In this document: one piece after another, positions 8,416 to 16,658 of the stretch
How the letters are laid out: every line of letters begins with the position of its first letter
Position numbering within the stretch: position 1 is the first letter of the stretch
NCBI GenBank assembly: GCA_020723105.1
Contig: DYJL01000011.1
Coordinates: forward strand, 1 to 64,000
Length of the DNA: 64,000 nt
Direction of reading: 5' to 3'
Source of the DNA: Nitrospira japonica
Lineage (GTDB): Bacteria; Nitrospirota; Thermodesulfovibrionia; UBA6902
Notes under the pieces: generated by a model
What the model saw: the letters and a program-made list of their open reading frames with translations, nothing else
The model's database searches: none
Told to the model about the DNA's origin: nothing
Position numbers and translations under genes: made by a program

Positions 8416-8448
8416 AATGTTTTATTTGTTAACCAATCCAACGGTTTT
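8416..8448. repeat. Copy 1 of a repeat flanking the ferredoxin gene
   Basis: AATGTTTTATTTGTTAACCA followed by ATCCAACGG and TTTTGTA. A diverged copy is at 8769-8815, on the other side of the ferredoxin gene. Confidence 0.55.
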
Positions 8449-8451
8449 GTA

Positions 8452-8637
8452 CTACATTTCAGTTACAGTAATAGCGCTGTTGGGACATGATTCAACACAC
8501 GTCAGGCAATAAGCACAATCTGAGGCCTGATGAGGATCAGACTTTCCATCAGCTATCTGGAAAACTTCTGAAGGGCACAGATTGACACATTCTTCACAAC
8601 CATCACACTTCTCATTATCAACGGTAACAATATACAT
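8452..8637 (-). CDS. 2[4Fe-4S] ferredoxin
   Basis: 61-aa bacterial-type ferredoxin with two complete cluster motifs: C11-x2-C14-x2-C17-x3-C21-P and C42-x2-C45-x2-C48-x3-C52-P. It is a small soluble low-potential electron carrier. It starts at ATG with AGGAGG nearby (CAGGAGGTGAATTG on the minus strand). The gene is monocistronic and converges on the TusA cluster across a shared terminator. Physical proximity to sulfur-relay genes hints that it may serve a sulfur redox enzyme, but ferredoxins of this type serve many partners. Confidence 0.93.
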   Translation of the reverse strand: MYIVTVDNEKCDGCEECVNLCPSEVFQIADGKSDPHQASDCAYCLTCVESCPNSAITVTEM

Positions 8638-8707
8638 TCAATTCACCTCCTGTTCATTTATTTTCAGCCAATTTTTTCAGAATGAAGATTCTTGGAAAAA
8701 TAAAGGC

Positions 8708-8734
8708 ATGTAGCTACATCAGGGTTAAATTATA
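8708..8734 (-). promoter_or_regulatory. Candidate ferredoxin promoter with a palindromic site
   Basis: On the minus strand a TATAAT (8729-8734) lies about 90 bp before the ferredoxin start. A perfect 12-bp palindrome ATGTAGCTACAT (8708-8719) falls immediately downstream of the expected transcription start, where a repressor could act. No good -35 was found. Confidence 0.35.
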
Positions 8735-8768
8735 CCTGATTAATTCCCTAAAAATCTATTCGTACTAA

Positions 8769-8815
8769 AAATGTTTTATTAGTTAACTAACTCAACCAAT
8801 CAAACAGTCTTTTGT
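8769..8815. repeat. Copy 2 of the repeat flanking the ferredoxin gene
   Basis: AATGTTTTATTAGTTAACTA followed by ACTCAACCAATCAAACAG and TTTTGTA. It is related to 8416-8448 in the same orientation, and lies between glmM and the ferredoxin gene. Confidence 0.55.
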
Positions 8816-8831
8816 AACCAATGGAACAGTT

Positions 8832-10184
8832 TTATGACATATTCTTTCTTATGACACCGGCAATATTTTCAGCCATATTTGTGATAGCATCCATATTATC
8901 TCCTTCAATCATTACTCTGATTTTAGGTTCTGTTCCTGAGGGTCTGACGAGAATCCTGCCGCTTTCAAGCTGTTTCTCGGCCTTTTTTATGGCTGTTGTG
9001 ATTGAGGGAAAATCTTCCATATTTTTAGATTTCCGGACTGGTACATTTACAAGAATCTGGGGATAAATCGGAACACAGGATGCAAGAGCTGAGAGGGTTT
9101 TTCCCCTTCTGCACATTATAGACAATATCTGAAGCGCTGTGATGGGCCCGTCGCCTGTTGTATTATGATCCAGAAATATTATATGGCCTGACTGTTCGCC
9201 GCCCAGATTACAACCTCTTTTAAGCATTTCTTCAACAACGTATCTGTCACCTACTTTGGCTCTGACAACTTTTATCCCGGACTTTTTCAAAAAGAGTTCG
9301 AAGCCTATATTGCTCATAACCGTAGCAACAACCGTATTGGCTTTTAGAATTCCTTCCTTCTTCATATCTATAGCGCAAATTGCCATAATCTTGTCACCGT
9401 CTATTATTTCCCCATTCTCATCACAGAGAATGGTCCGGTCCGCATCACCGTCATGGGCGATTCCGATATCCGCTCCATGCTCCAGCACAGCTTTCTGTAA
9501 TGCTTCGGAATGAGTGGCTCCGCAGTTTACGTTAATATTGATTCCATTCGGCTTGTCATTGATTGCAATTACGTCAGCTCCCAGTTCAGTAAGTACTGTT
9601 GGTGTAATTTTATATGCTGAGCCGTTGCTGCAATCAACAACGATTTTCATCCCTTCAAGAGTCATCCCTTTTGGGAAGGTTGATTTTACAAATTCAATAT
9701 ATCTGCCAGAAGCATCTTCCACCCTTTTAGCCCTGCCTATTGCCGCGCCTTCCGGCCTTATCTTCGCAAGCGTTTTTGAGAACATCGCTTTCTCAATTTC
9801 TCCTTCTGTGCTGTCAGGGAGTTTGAATCCATCTGAAGAAAAAAACTTTATGCCGTTATCGTCATATGGGTTATGTGATGCTGATATGACTATCCCTGCA
9901 TCAACCCTCATGCTTCTTGTTACAAACGCAATACCTGGTGTCGGCATCGGCCCTATAAGAACGACATTCATTCCCATGGAACAGATGCCGGAAGTCAGGG
10001 CGCTCTCCAGCATGTAACCTGAAAGCCTTGTATCCTTGCCAATGAGAATCTTGTTACGGCCATGTTTTTTCTTGAGCACGTAAGCTGCTGCTCTTCCGAC
10101 TTCAAAAGCTATTTCGCCCGTCATAGGGAAATGATTTGCCTTGCCTCTTATGCCGTCGGTCCCGAATAATTTCGTCTTTTTCAT
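8832..10184 (-). CDS. glmM: Phosphoglucosamine mutase
   Basis: Converts glucosamine-6-phosphate to glucosamine-1-phosphate for UDP-GlcNAc synthesis. 450 aa, normal for the family. N-terminal FGTDGIRG (7-14), phosphoserine loop ISASHNP with catalytic Ser103, metal-binding DGDADR in the middle domain, sugar-binding GGEQSGH, and the C-terminal phosphate-binding RPSGTEPKIRVM are all present. ATG 10184 is preferred to an upstream in-frame start at 10208 because AAGGAGAG precedes it at eight bases. It is the third gene of a cdaA-ybbR-glmM arrangement known from Firmicutes and other phyla, where the CdaA complex and GlmM interact. That link is established there and inferred here. Confidence 0.96.
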   Translation of the reverse strand: MKKTKLFGTDGIRGKANHFPMTGEIAFEVGRAAAYVLKKKHGRNKILIGKDTRLSGYMLESALTSGICSMGMNVVLIGPMPTPGIAFVTRSMRVDAGIVISASHNPYDDNGIKFFSSDGFKLPDSTEGEIEKAMFSKTLAKIRPEGAAIGRAKRVEDASGRYIEFVKSTFPKGMTLEGMKIVVDCSNGSAYKITPTVLTELGADVIAINDKPNGININVNCGATHSEALQKAVLEHGADIGIAHDGDADRTILCDENGEIIDGDKIMAICAIDMKKEGILKANTVVATVMSNIGFELFLKKSGIKVVRAKVGDRYVVEEMLKRGCNLGGEQSGHIIFLDHNTTGDGPITALQILSIMCRRGKTLSALASCVPIYPQILVNVPVRKSKNMEDFPSITTAIKKAEKQLESGRILVRPSGTEPKIRVMIEGDNMDAITNMAENIAGVIRKNMS

Positions 10185-10241
10185 CAATATCGCTCTCCTT
10201 ACTATCAAAACCGTTCAAAGGAGTTTGAACAGTCAAAACGG

Positions 10242-10886
10242 TTACTTAATACGTTTAACAAATATATTCACATCAACCTTCTGCTCGCTTACCCTTGTAT
10301 TGGTATTTATCAGATTTATCTTAGCCTTATATTGCAGATTATTATTCAGGCCGGTAATGTCTATCGGCTCTGTTTTTACATTATAAATCTTGGAAATAAT
10401 ATTCCCCGGCCCTTCTATATCAATTCTTTCAGGGACTACTTTTATGTTAATAATTACAAAACCGCGCTCAGGCACACCAACAATTGCCGGTTGAACAGAA
10501 ACAGTTTTCTTCAATTGCTTTTCAATTGTAAAACTGATTGTCTGAGGCTCTATACTTGTTACTTCAAGTGTTTTTGGCAGCTTAATATTTTCATTGGTAA
10601 GTGTATAAAAAGATCGCCCTGCCTTTGCATTACTTAAATCTATCACTGCATTTATTTCATTATGTTTAAGGTTCTTTAAAAGTCTCTCCTGCCCCTCTAT
10701 ATTAACGTTTACTGTCTTGGGAAAATCAACCACTTCAAAGCCCTGAGGCACCCTTATATACATAAGGGGAATGTCCATGAAGATCCCGGACCGGCCGCTT
10801 AATATCACAAAAAACCAAAGCGCAACCGCCAGAATAAATGAAGATATTTTTAGCCAGATATTTTTAGTGAGAAAATTTTTTTTCAT
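10242..10886 (-). CDS. YbbR-domain protein (CdaR-like regulator of CdaA)
   Basis: 214 aa: one N-terminal membrane anchor (FLTKNIWLKISSFILAVALWF) followed by an extracytoplasmic part with YbbR-type repeats (for example 'FEVVDFPKTVNVNIEGQ' and 'GFVIINIKVVPERIDIEG'). Its start codon overlaps the cdaA stop by four bases (ATGA type), so the two are translationally coupled. In Bacillus and Listeria the equivalent protein binds and tunes the membrane diadenylate cyclase. It has fewer YbbR repeats than CdaR of B. subtilis (four). Confidence 0.85.
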   Translation of the reverse strand: MKKNFLTKNIWLKISSFILAVALWFFVILSGRSGIFMDIPLMYIRVPQGFEVVDFPKTVNVNIEGQERLLKNLKHNEINAVIDLSNAKAGRSFYTLTNENIKLPKTLEVTSIEPQTISFTIEKQLKKTVSVQPAIVGVPERGFVIINIKVVPERIDIEGPGNIISKIYNVKTEPIDITGLNNNLQYKAKINLINTNTRVSEQKVDVNIFVKRIK

Positions 10887-11662
10887 CTTCTTGCTTCCTG
10901 CGGTTTTACAAAATTTTCAGTAAGAAAATTTCTGAGAATTGCCGGGTCCACGTTTTTCTGAAGAACGCCGCCGGTTGCAGTAGTAATGCCGCCGGTTTCT
11001 TCTGAGACTATTATGACAACCGCATCTGTCTCTTCTGTCAGTCCTATCCCGGCCCTGTGCCTGGTGCCAAAGGATTTTGAAATTTCAGCACTCAATGTCA
11101 GAGGCAGAAAACAGCCTGCGGCAACCACACGATTCCCCCTGATAATGACAGCGCCGTCATGTATGGGGGATGAAGGATGAAAGATACTTAAAAGCAGTTC
11201 TCTTGACACTTTGGCATCAAGCTGGGTTCCCATTTCAATAAAGTCTTTGAGATTGGTATCTTTTTCAATAACAATCAGGGCTCCGATTTTTCTGTTGGCA
11301 AGGGCCACAGAGGCCTTTATTATTTCTTCGAGAGACCTTAATTCTTCAGCAGTAGTAAAGGAAGGTAAGAAACGCGCTTCACCCATTTGAGCCAGGGTCC
11401 TCCGTATCTCCGGCTGAAACAATATAATAATTGCAAGGACTATTTGCGCCCATAAACTCTGAATAATCCAGTCAATTGTGTAAAGTCCAAGATATTTTGA
11501 TAATACGAAAGCTAACAGCAAGACTCCCAGTCCTATAAGCATCTGGGCCGCTTTTGTGCCCTTGATAATCAGGAGCACCCTGTAGAGTATTATTGTTACA
11601 AGCAGGATATCAAAGACGTCCTGCCATCTGATCATATTGAATATTTTTGCTGTCATTTGCAT
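10883..11662 (-). CDS. cdaA: Membrane diadenylate cyclase (c-di-AMP synthase)
   Basis: Makes cyclic di-AMP from two ATP. Three N-terminal transmembrane segments (about residues 14-85) precede a DisA_N/DAC domain with the catalytic DGA at 169-171 and RHR at 201-203, plus 'GCFLPLT' and 'IVSEETGGI'. Length 259 aa is typical of CdaA. The start used gives MQMTAKIFN; a second in-frame ATG nine codons on (MIRWQDV) is also possible, and neither has a strong Shine-Dalgarno. It heads the cdaA-ybbR-glmM group. Its presence implies c-di-AMP signalling in a Gram-negative-type cell, probably linked to turgor, K+ and cell-wall control. Confidence 0.93.
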   Translation of the reverse strand: MQMTAKIFNMIRWQDVFDILLVTIILYRVLLIIKGTKAAQMLIGLGVLLLAFVLSKYLGLYTIDWIIQSLWAQIVLAIIILFQPEIRRTLAQMGEARFLPSFTTAEELRSLEEIIKASVALANRKIGALIVIEKDTNLKDFIEMGTQLDAKVSRELLLSIFHPSSPIHDGAVIIRGNRVVAAGCFLPLTLSAEISKSFGTRHRAGIGLTEETDAVVIIVSEETGGITTATGGVLQKNVDPAILRNFLTENFVKPQEARR

Positions 11663-11745
11663 GTCATTTTACAAAGTCTGAAGGCAAAAAAGGGTGAACA
11701 GTTATTATTGTAACAATTTTGCCATCATATTTCATTGCAGAAAAG

Positions 11746-12522
11746 CTACATCACAATAGCATTGCCGTAAATATAAATGAAATGCCCCTTGATTTCAAGG
11801 TCTTCTTCTTCCCAGTCGGAAGGCAAGGGCCAGAAAGGCTCGGCATCTTTCAACGCCTTCATGGCAGCCTCATCAAGGTCTTTATAACCAGAAGTCCTCA
11901 GCAGCTCAACCTCTCCAAGCTTGCCGTCCTTCTTTATTGAGAATTTCAAATAAAGGTCGCCGGATATTCCAAGCCTTGCTGCTTCTTTTGGATACCGCCA
12001 TATGCTCTCGATCTTTTCCTTTAACATCCTCATATAGCCGCGGTTTTTAAAGCCGGGGATTTCAAAAGTAAGCCCTTTGTCCGCAGGAGTTTCCTTCTTT
12101 CCGAACTTTTCAATGGTCTTTCTGTCAAAAAGGGCCGACGGCGGCACCAGGACAGGCTGGTCCTTATCAAGCGGCAGGTCTCCTTTTTCATCTGAAAACC
12201 CCTCCTGCTTACCTGTAACTTCCTCTGGCGCTTTCCTGGTATCAGGCGATGGCTGCACCCATCTTCCTTCACCGAACAGAGTTTCAGGGAGCAGTTTTTT
12301 ATCAGGAGGCTGCTGATGCTGTTTCTGGATAAGGGGTTTAGGTGCCGTAACCTTGGGCTGCATAATTTTTGGTAAAGGCTGCCTCTCTGCTTCTATCGGA
12401 CCCACAATGTTTACATCAAAAATTGAAGGTGCAGTCTTGATATTTGAAAAGGTTATCCATAGGAGACCAATAAACAAAAGATGGGACAATGTGGATACTG
12501 CTATATAACGGCTAAACTTCAA
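11746..12522 (-). CDS. TonB-family energy transducer protein
   Basis: 258 aa. A single N-terminal membrane helix (YIAVSTLSHLLFIGLLWITF) is followed by a Pro/Lys-rich periplasmic stretch (about 45-110) and a C-terminal TonB domain with 'YPKEAARLGISGDLYLKFSI' and 'GELLRTSGYKDLDEAA'-like features (here VELLRTSGYKDLDEAAMKALKDA). TonB proteins pass proton-motive energy to outer-membrane receptors. No exbB/exbD is adjacent, so it must share those or belong to the TonB-C paralogues of unknown partner. Translation appears to begin at TTG 12522, a few bases after the upstream gene's stop. Confidence 0.85.
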   Translation of the reverse strand: MKFSRYIAVSTLSHLLFIGLLWITFSNIKTAPSIFDVNIVGPIEAERQPLPKIMQPKVTAPKPLIQKQHQQPPDKKLLPETLFGEGRWVQPSPDTRKAPEEVTGKQEGFSDEKGDLPLDKDQPVLVPPSALFDRKTIEKFGKKETPADKGLTFEIPGFKNRGYMRMLKEKIESIWRYPKEAARLGISGDLYLKFSIKKDGKLGEVELLRTSGYKDLDEAAMKALKDAEPFWPLPSDWEEEDLEIKGHFIYIYGNAIVM

Positions 12523-12531
12523 TTTACTTAT

Positions 12532-13113
12532 TTACCCTACCTTTAATCCCGGAGGAAAGGGACAATAGATAATAGAACGCTGGGGGAGGCTGTTAATATC
12601 AGGATAGAAATATGCTGATATCTTGAAAAAGAAAATCCCCATGCTTCCTGATATACTGCCGTCCCGGTTTTCTTTCCAGGGCTTGGTAGAGTTCAGTTCA
12701 TTTATCGCTATGATTATATAAAGATTATCCTTTTCCATTCCTTTAATGTCTTCGGCGCTTGGAATAGGGATGCCTTTTTCGTCACCGTACGGGGTATGAG
12801 AATGAAAATCGCCCACAATCTGCAGTTTTACAAATTTTGACAGGATAGGCTCTATTTTCTTCTTGTCCCGATGATGAAGGACCACTCCCCTGCGTTTCCT
12901 TCTGGCTGATTGAAGGCTGAAGGCATATTCTATGATAAATCTGTCATGAAGACGATAGCCAAGCAGATAACCGAGTGATTCTTTCTTGAATACTTCCGCA
13001 CTGCTTAATAGAAGACCCATAAAGGCATTCTCAGAGAGATATACCTTCATGGGTCTGGTTCGCTTAATTAATCCCTTCTGTGTTCCGGAACCCGTACTGT
13101 TATTACGGCGCAT
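12532..13113 (-). CDS. Mov34/MPN/PAD-1 (JAMM) family metalloprotease-like protein
   Basis: 193 aa with a JAMM/MPN core. The zinc motif reads HSHTPYGDEKGIPIPSAED, that is H-x-H, 12 residues, S-x2-D, and an upstream Glu is available in the strand after 'ALMGLLLSSAEVF'-like sequence. Bacterial JAMM proteins cleave isopeptide or peptide bonds, for example in sulfur-carrier maturation, but the substrate here cannot be told. ATG 13113 has AGGAGA at 13119-13124, so the gene overlaps the uspA-type gene by about 46 bp and is translationally coupled to it. An internal ATG at 13050 would avoid the overlap but lacks a ribosome site. Confidence 0.75.
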   Translation of the reverse strand: MRRNNSTGSGTQKGLIKRTRPMKVYLSENAFMGLLLSSAEVFKKESLGYLLGYRLHDRFIIEYAFSLQSARRKRRGVVLHHRDKKKIEPILSKFVKLQIVGDFHSHTPYGDEKGIPIPSAEDIKGMEKDNLYIIIAINELNSTKPWKENRDGSISGSMGIFFFKISAYFYPDINSLPQRSIIYCPFPPGLKVG

Positions 13114-13523
13114 GGCGCTCTCCTGACAACCCTTTCTGCAGTGCTGCCATATATAAGTCTCTCAAGGCCGGTTCTTCCATAAGTCCCTATAGCTATAATA
13201 TCAACTTTTTCATTAGTAGCGAATTTTATAATCTCTTCATATGGTATGCCTTTTAATACAATCTTTTCAACATTCGAAAGCCCCCTCAGGGCCTCCATGC
13301 AACACTTGTCCATTTCTTTCATCGCCCATTGATTCAATTCTTTATAAAGTTCGTCATGGGATATATGCGGCACGTGTATCCCCATTACCTGTGACAAATC
13401 ATATAACACATGAATAACATAAAGTTTGGCATTATAATGTTTTGCCAGATCCACTGCATAAGTCAGCGCAGGTGCAGCCCCTTCTGAAAAATCCGTTGCA
13501 TAAAGAATGCGTTCTACCTTCAT
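13068..13523 (-). CDS. Universal stress protein (UspA family)
   Basis: 151-aa single-domain Usp. N-terminal 'RILYATDFSEGAAPAL' and the C-terminal ATP-binding signature G-T-Y-G-R-T-G...G-S-T-A-E-R-V (G-2x-G-9x-G-S/T) indicate the nucleotide-binding subgroup. Such proteins modulate survival under stress. A Shine-Dalgarno (AGGAGG) is just upstream of ATG 13523. Its 3' end overlaps the JAMM gene. Confidence 0.92.
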   Translation of the reverse strand: MKVERILYATDFSEGAAPALTYAVDLAKHYNAKLYVIHVLYDLSQVMGIHVPHISHDELYKELNQWAMKEMDKCCMEALRGLSNVEKIVLKGIPYEEIIKFATNEKVDIIAIGTYGRTGLERLIYGSTAERVVRRAPCAVITVRVPEHRRD

Positions 13524-13577
13524 ACGATAACCTCCTTATTTTTTGTTTGCGTATTATTAGAAATTAACACAAAATCG

Positions 13578-14339
13578 TTAGACAGAATTCAGTTCATATA
13601 TAAAGCGCAACCCTTCAAGGGTTAATAATGGATTTATATGATCCACTTTTATATGTGGCGCCATCAGATCAGCATACCCTCCTGTAGCAATTACTTCGAA
13701 ATCTCCGCGGGTTTCGCTCTTGATTTTATCTATCAGCTTCTCAACAGCGCCGGCATGTCCGAATATAATACCAGAAAGAATATTCTCAATAGTATCTCTT
13801 CCTAAAGCCCTTTCGGGTTTTCTCAGATTTACCCCGGGCAGTCTTGCTGTGTTGGCAGCAAGGGTATCGGCAGATAAACGAAGACCCGGCATGATAGCGC
13901 CGCCTCTGAGCTGCCCTTTCAGGCTGACATAGGAAAAAGTGGTTGCTGTGCCAAAGTCAATCACAAGTAAAGGCCTTTTATAAAGCCTGTTGGCAGCCAC
14001 TGCATTGGCAATCCTGTCAGCGCCGAGTCCTTCCATATTGTTTATCGTGAATTTCAAACCTGTTTTAATCTTGCTGCTTACTATTAACGGGGTCAGCCCA
14101 AAATCCTTCTTAACAACCTTCACCAATGCAGGCGTTATCTGCGGGACTACGGAAGATATAACAGAACCTTCGGGTTTCCTGATTTTATGCCTGAGAATAA
14201 AACCCTTGAGAATGTATGAGTATTCTTCCGGGCTCCTGCCATCATTAATTGTTTTAAGCCGTAGTATTTTCTTAACGCTGCTGCCATCGTGAAAACCAGC
14301 AGTTATACTGGTGTTGCCTATATCAATAAGTAAAAGCAT
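13578..14339 (-). CDS. coaX: Type III pantothenate kinase
   Basis: Phosphorylates pantothenate, the first step of coenzyme A synthesis. About 253 aa with the CoaX hallmarks: LLLIDIGNTS at the N-terminus, 'GADRIANAVAA', 'VIDFGTATTFSYV' and 'GGAIMPGLRLSADTLAANTARLP'. I use ATG 14339 rather than an in-frame TTG at 14348, because CoaX proteins begin immediately before the DIGNT loop. The gene lies only nine bases after the birA stop, the usual birA-coaX pairing. Confidence 0.95.
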   Translation of the reverse strand: MLLLIDIGNTSITAGFHDGSSVKKILRLKTINDGRSPEEYSYILKGFILRHKIRKPEGSVISSVVPQITPALVKVVKKDFGLTPLIVSSKIKTGLKFTINNMEGLGADRIANAVAANRLYKRPLLVIDFGTATTFSYVSLKGQLRGGAIMPGLRLSADTLAANTARLPGVNLRKPERALGRDTIENILSGIIFGHAGAVEKLIDKIKSETRGDFEVIATGGYADLMAPHIKVDHINPLLTLEGLRFIYELNSV

Positions 14340-14348
14340 GTTTATCAA

Positions 14349-15140
14349 TTATTCTTTCACTATCGTAACATCTCCGGCGTTCACTGTCTCTGTTTTCCCG
14401 TCAGGGAGCCTGATGATCAATTCTCCGTTGTCATTAATATTTTCAGCAATGCCGGATATAATCCGCTCGTGATTTTTAACTGCAACCTTGTTTCTCAAGG
14501 TAGAGTTTAAACGAATCCATTCATTAATTAAAGCCCTTTTATTGCCATTTAAAAGAATTTTATATGATTCTTCTATTTCTGCAAGTATTCTCCCTAACAG
14601 TCCTGCCCTGTCAACAGTTTCTCCTTTTTCTGTTTTCAGCGAGGTTGATAATTCTTTTATGTCATCCGGCAGTTCGTTGATGGACATATTTACATTTATT
14701 CCTATACCAATAGCAAGGAGCTTTATCCTGTTCCCCCCTGACTTCATCTCAAAAAGAATACCTCCAGCTTTTTTACCGCTTACAAGAATATCATTAGGCC
14801 ATTTAATTTTCGCCTGTAATCCTGTGTATTCTCTTATGGCCCTGACAACAGCTACGGCAGTCATTAAAGTTATAAATGTTGCCTCGTTGGGGAGAATGGA
14901 GGGGCGAAGCAGCACAGTAAAATACAGATTAACTCCAGAAGGCGACAACCATTTTCTGCCGAGCCTTCCTTTACCATGAGTTTGTGAATCAGCAATAACC
15001 ACAAGGCCCTCAGGGTTTTCTCTCTGCATACCGATTTCCATAGCAACATCATTTGTAGAAGTTGCAGATTCGAGAAAGATGATATCTTTTCCGATGATTT
15101 CGCCATGGAATATGGTATCAACCTTTTCTTTTGTAAGCAT
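14349..15140 (-). CDS. birA: Biotin--[acetyl-CoA-carboxylase] ligase
   Basis: 263 aa. Attaches biotin to carrier proteins. Present are ATSTNDVA (about 26-33), the biotinyl-AMP loop GKGRLGRKW, KWPNDI and 'SGKKAGGILFE', plus the small C-terminal SH3-like domain. The N-terminal winged-helix DNA-binding domain of bifunctional BirA is absent, so this is a mono-functional ligase that should not repress bio genes. It is followed directly by coaX. Confidence 0.93.
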   Translation of the reverse strand: MLTKEKVDTIFHGEIIGKDIIFLESATSTNDVAMEIGMQRENPEGLVVIADSQTHGKGRLGRKWLSPSGVNLYFTVLLRPSILPNEATFITLMTAVAVVRAIREYTGLQAKIKWPNDILVSGKKAGGILFEMKSGGNRIKLLAIGIGINVNMSINELPDDIKELSTSLKTEKGETVDRAGLLGRILAEIEESYKILLNGNKRALINEWIRLNSTLRNKVAVKNHERIISGIAENINDNGELIIRLPDGKTETVNAGDVTIVKE

Positions 15141-15155
15141 GAGTAATTTTAATTG

Positions 15156-15788
15156 CTAACCAGAAGCCGGCTTCTCCGGCCATTCGCATTCCTTATAAAG
15201 TATGCACTGGGGGCATTTAGGTTTCATCGCTGTGCAGGTTTCCCTGCCATGGAGGATCAATGCAAGATTTAATTTGGTTAACAGGTTTTTCGGCAGTTGT
15301 CTGACGAGTTCTTCTTCTACCTTATCGGGGTTACTTGAATGAGCAATTCCAAGCCTGTTGGAAACTCTCAGGACATGCGTGTCAACAGCTATGGCCTGTT
15401 TCCCGAAAGCGCTGCCAAGGACCACATTCGCAGTCTTTCTGCCAACTCCGGACAACGTTATCAGCTTCGGAAGAGTGTCAGGAACCTTTCCGCCGAAACC
15501 CTTAATGATCTTCCTGCTGCATTCAATTACCATCTTTGTCTTGTTTCTGAAAAAACCTGTAGGCTTTATTTCCTGCTCGAATGTTTTTTGATCTGCATGG
15601 GCATAATCTTCCGCTGTCTTATACTTTTTGAAAAGGTTCTTTGTGACTTCATTTACTTTGACGTCAGTACATCGGGCAGACAGGATTGTTGCAACGAGAA
15701 GCTCCATCGGATTTGAAAAATTGAGCGCTGTTTTGGGGTGAGGATATTTTTTTAATAAAAGTTTTGCTATTTTCTTTGCGTCAGCCAA
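15156..15788 (-). CDS. nth: Endonuclease III
   Basis: 210-aa base-excision glycosylase/AP lyase for oxidised pyrimidines. It has 'ILSARCTD', the helix-hairpin-helix 'LITLSGVGRKTANVVLG' with the catalytic Lys, and 'AVDTHVLRVSNRLG' with the catalytic Asp. It ends with the 4Fe-4S cluster motif C-x6-C-x2-C-x5-C (CTAMKPKC, C, C). Length is normal. Confidence 0.97.
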   Translation of the reverse strand: MADAKKIAKLLLKKYPHPKTALNFSNPMELLVATILSARCTDVKVNEVTKNLFKKYKTAEDYAHADQKTFEQEIKPTGFFRNKTKMVIECSRKIIKGFGGKVPDTLPKLITLSGVGRKTANVVLGSAFGKQAIAVDTHVLRVSNRLGIAHSSNPDKVEEELVRQLPKNLLTKLNLALILHGRETCTAMKPKCPQCILYKECEWPEKPASG

Positions 15789-15801
15789 GATTTATCACTT
15801 C

Positions 15802-15831
15802 CTTAACTCTTCACTCATAACTCTTAACTCC
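15802..15831. repeat. Heptad repeat (TTAACTC/ATAACTC type) between nth and the hydrolase gene
   Basis: Units TTAACTC, TTCACTC, ATAACTC, TTAACTC in a row. It is a single-arm copy in the short spacer between two minus-strand genes. Confidence 0.85.
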
Positions 15832-15835
15832 AGCG

Positions 15836-16537
15836 CTACTCCTCTCTCAGTATCTTTACCTCTATCTTCCCCTTTAGTCCTTCAGCAAATCTTAATGCGT
15901 CTTTCTCAGTTCCAACAATTGAATTGTAATGCATCGGGATTGCGACTTCAGGCTTTATATCAAGAGCTGCGTTAATTGCCTCTTCTGCCGTCATGACATA
16001 TGTGCCTGATACAGGCAAAAGGGCCATATCCGCCTTGAAGGTCTTCATTTCAGAGATATAATCTGTGTCACCCGCCAAATATATCCTTTCCCCATTGACT
16101 GTAAAAATATATCCAACCCAGTTTTTATCTTTTGTATGAAATTTCTTGTTTGTGTTATAGGCCGGGACCGCTTCTATGTCTATTCCGCTAATCGTAATCT
16201 TATCTCCAGGTTTTACAGTCCTGACATTGCCTGAAAGCTTTACTGCGCAATCAGGGGGGGCCACTATTACAGTGCCTGTCCCCTGTATTTTCTTTATATC
16301 ATCAGGAGAGCAATGGTCATAGTGTTCATGAGTAATCAGGATTATATCTGCTGTATCTCTCTTTTTGAGCTTGAAAGGATCTGTAAAAATAATTTTTTCA
16401 CCAATTATTTTAAATGTGTCATGTCCCAGCCAGTGAATATTTTCAATCATATGCATAGCATCCTCTCCTCCTGCTTGATAAGGATAAACACTTATTGTCA
16501 GCGCTAAAATTAAAAACGGCAAGAGAAACCTTTTCAT
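15836..16537 (-). CDS. Exported metallo-beta-lactamase-fold hydrolase (UPF0173-like)
   Basis: About 233 aa. A hydrophobic N-terminal signal (KRFLLPFLILALTISVYP) is followed by an MBL-fold domain with metal motif THEHYDHC (H-x-H-x-D-H), 'YLAGDTDYI' and a late 'IPMHYNS' His. It resembles the UlaG/UPF0173 group of metal-dependent hydrolases. The substrate is unknown. ATG 16537 with AGGAGGGA directly upstream is chosen over ATG 16552. The exported location is unusual for this family and is inferred from the signal only. Confidence 0.8.
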   Translation of the reverse strand: MKRFLLPFLILALTISVYPYQAGGEDAMHMIENIHWLGHDTFKIIGEKIIFTDPFKLKKRDTADIILITHEHYDHCSPDDIKKIQGTGTVIVAPPDCAVKLSGNVRTVKPGDKITISGIDIEAVPAYNTNKKFHTKDKNWVGYIFTVNGERIYLAGDTDYISEMKTFKADMALLPVSGTYVMTAEEAINAALDIKPEVAIPMHYNSIVGTEKDALRFAEGLKGKIEVKILREE

Positions 16538-16658
16538 TATTCCCTCCTGCAACGGATTATATCATATTGTAATATCAGATGAAATTACGGGAAACCATGC
16601 CGCTTCTCCTGCAGAATTTGTTATAGTATTAGCAAAAAAAGCTAACACCGGGTAACTT

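Noticed and set aside
12030-12316. Opposite-strand and other-frame reading frames within the TonB gene
   Set aside because: The TonB frame has a clear domain order and start context; the others have arginine/serine-rich shadow composition and no ribosome site.
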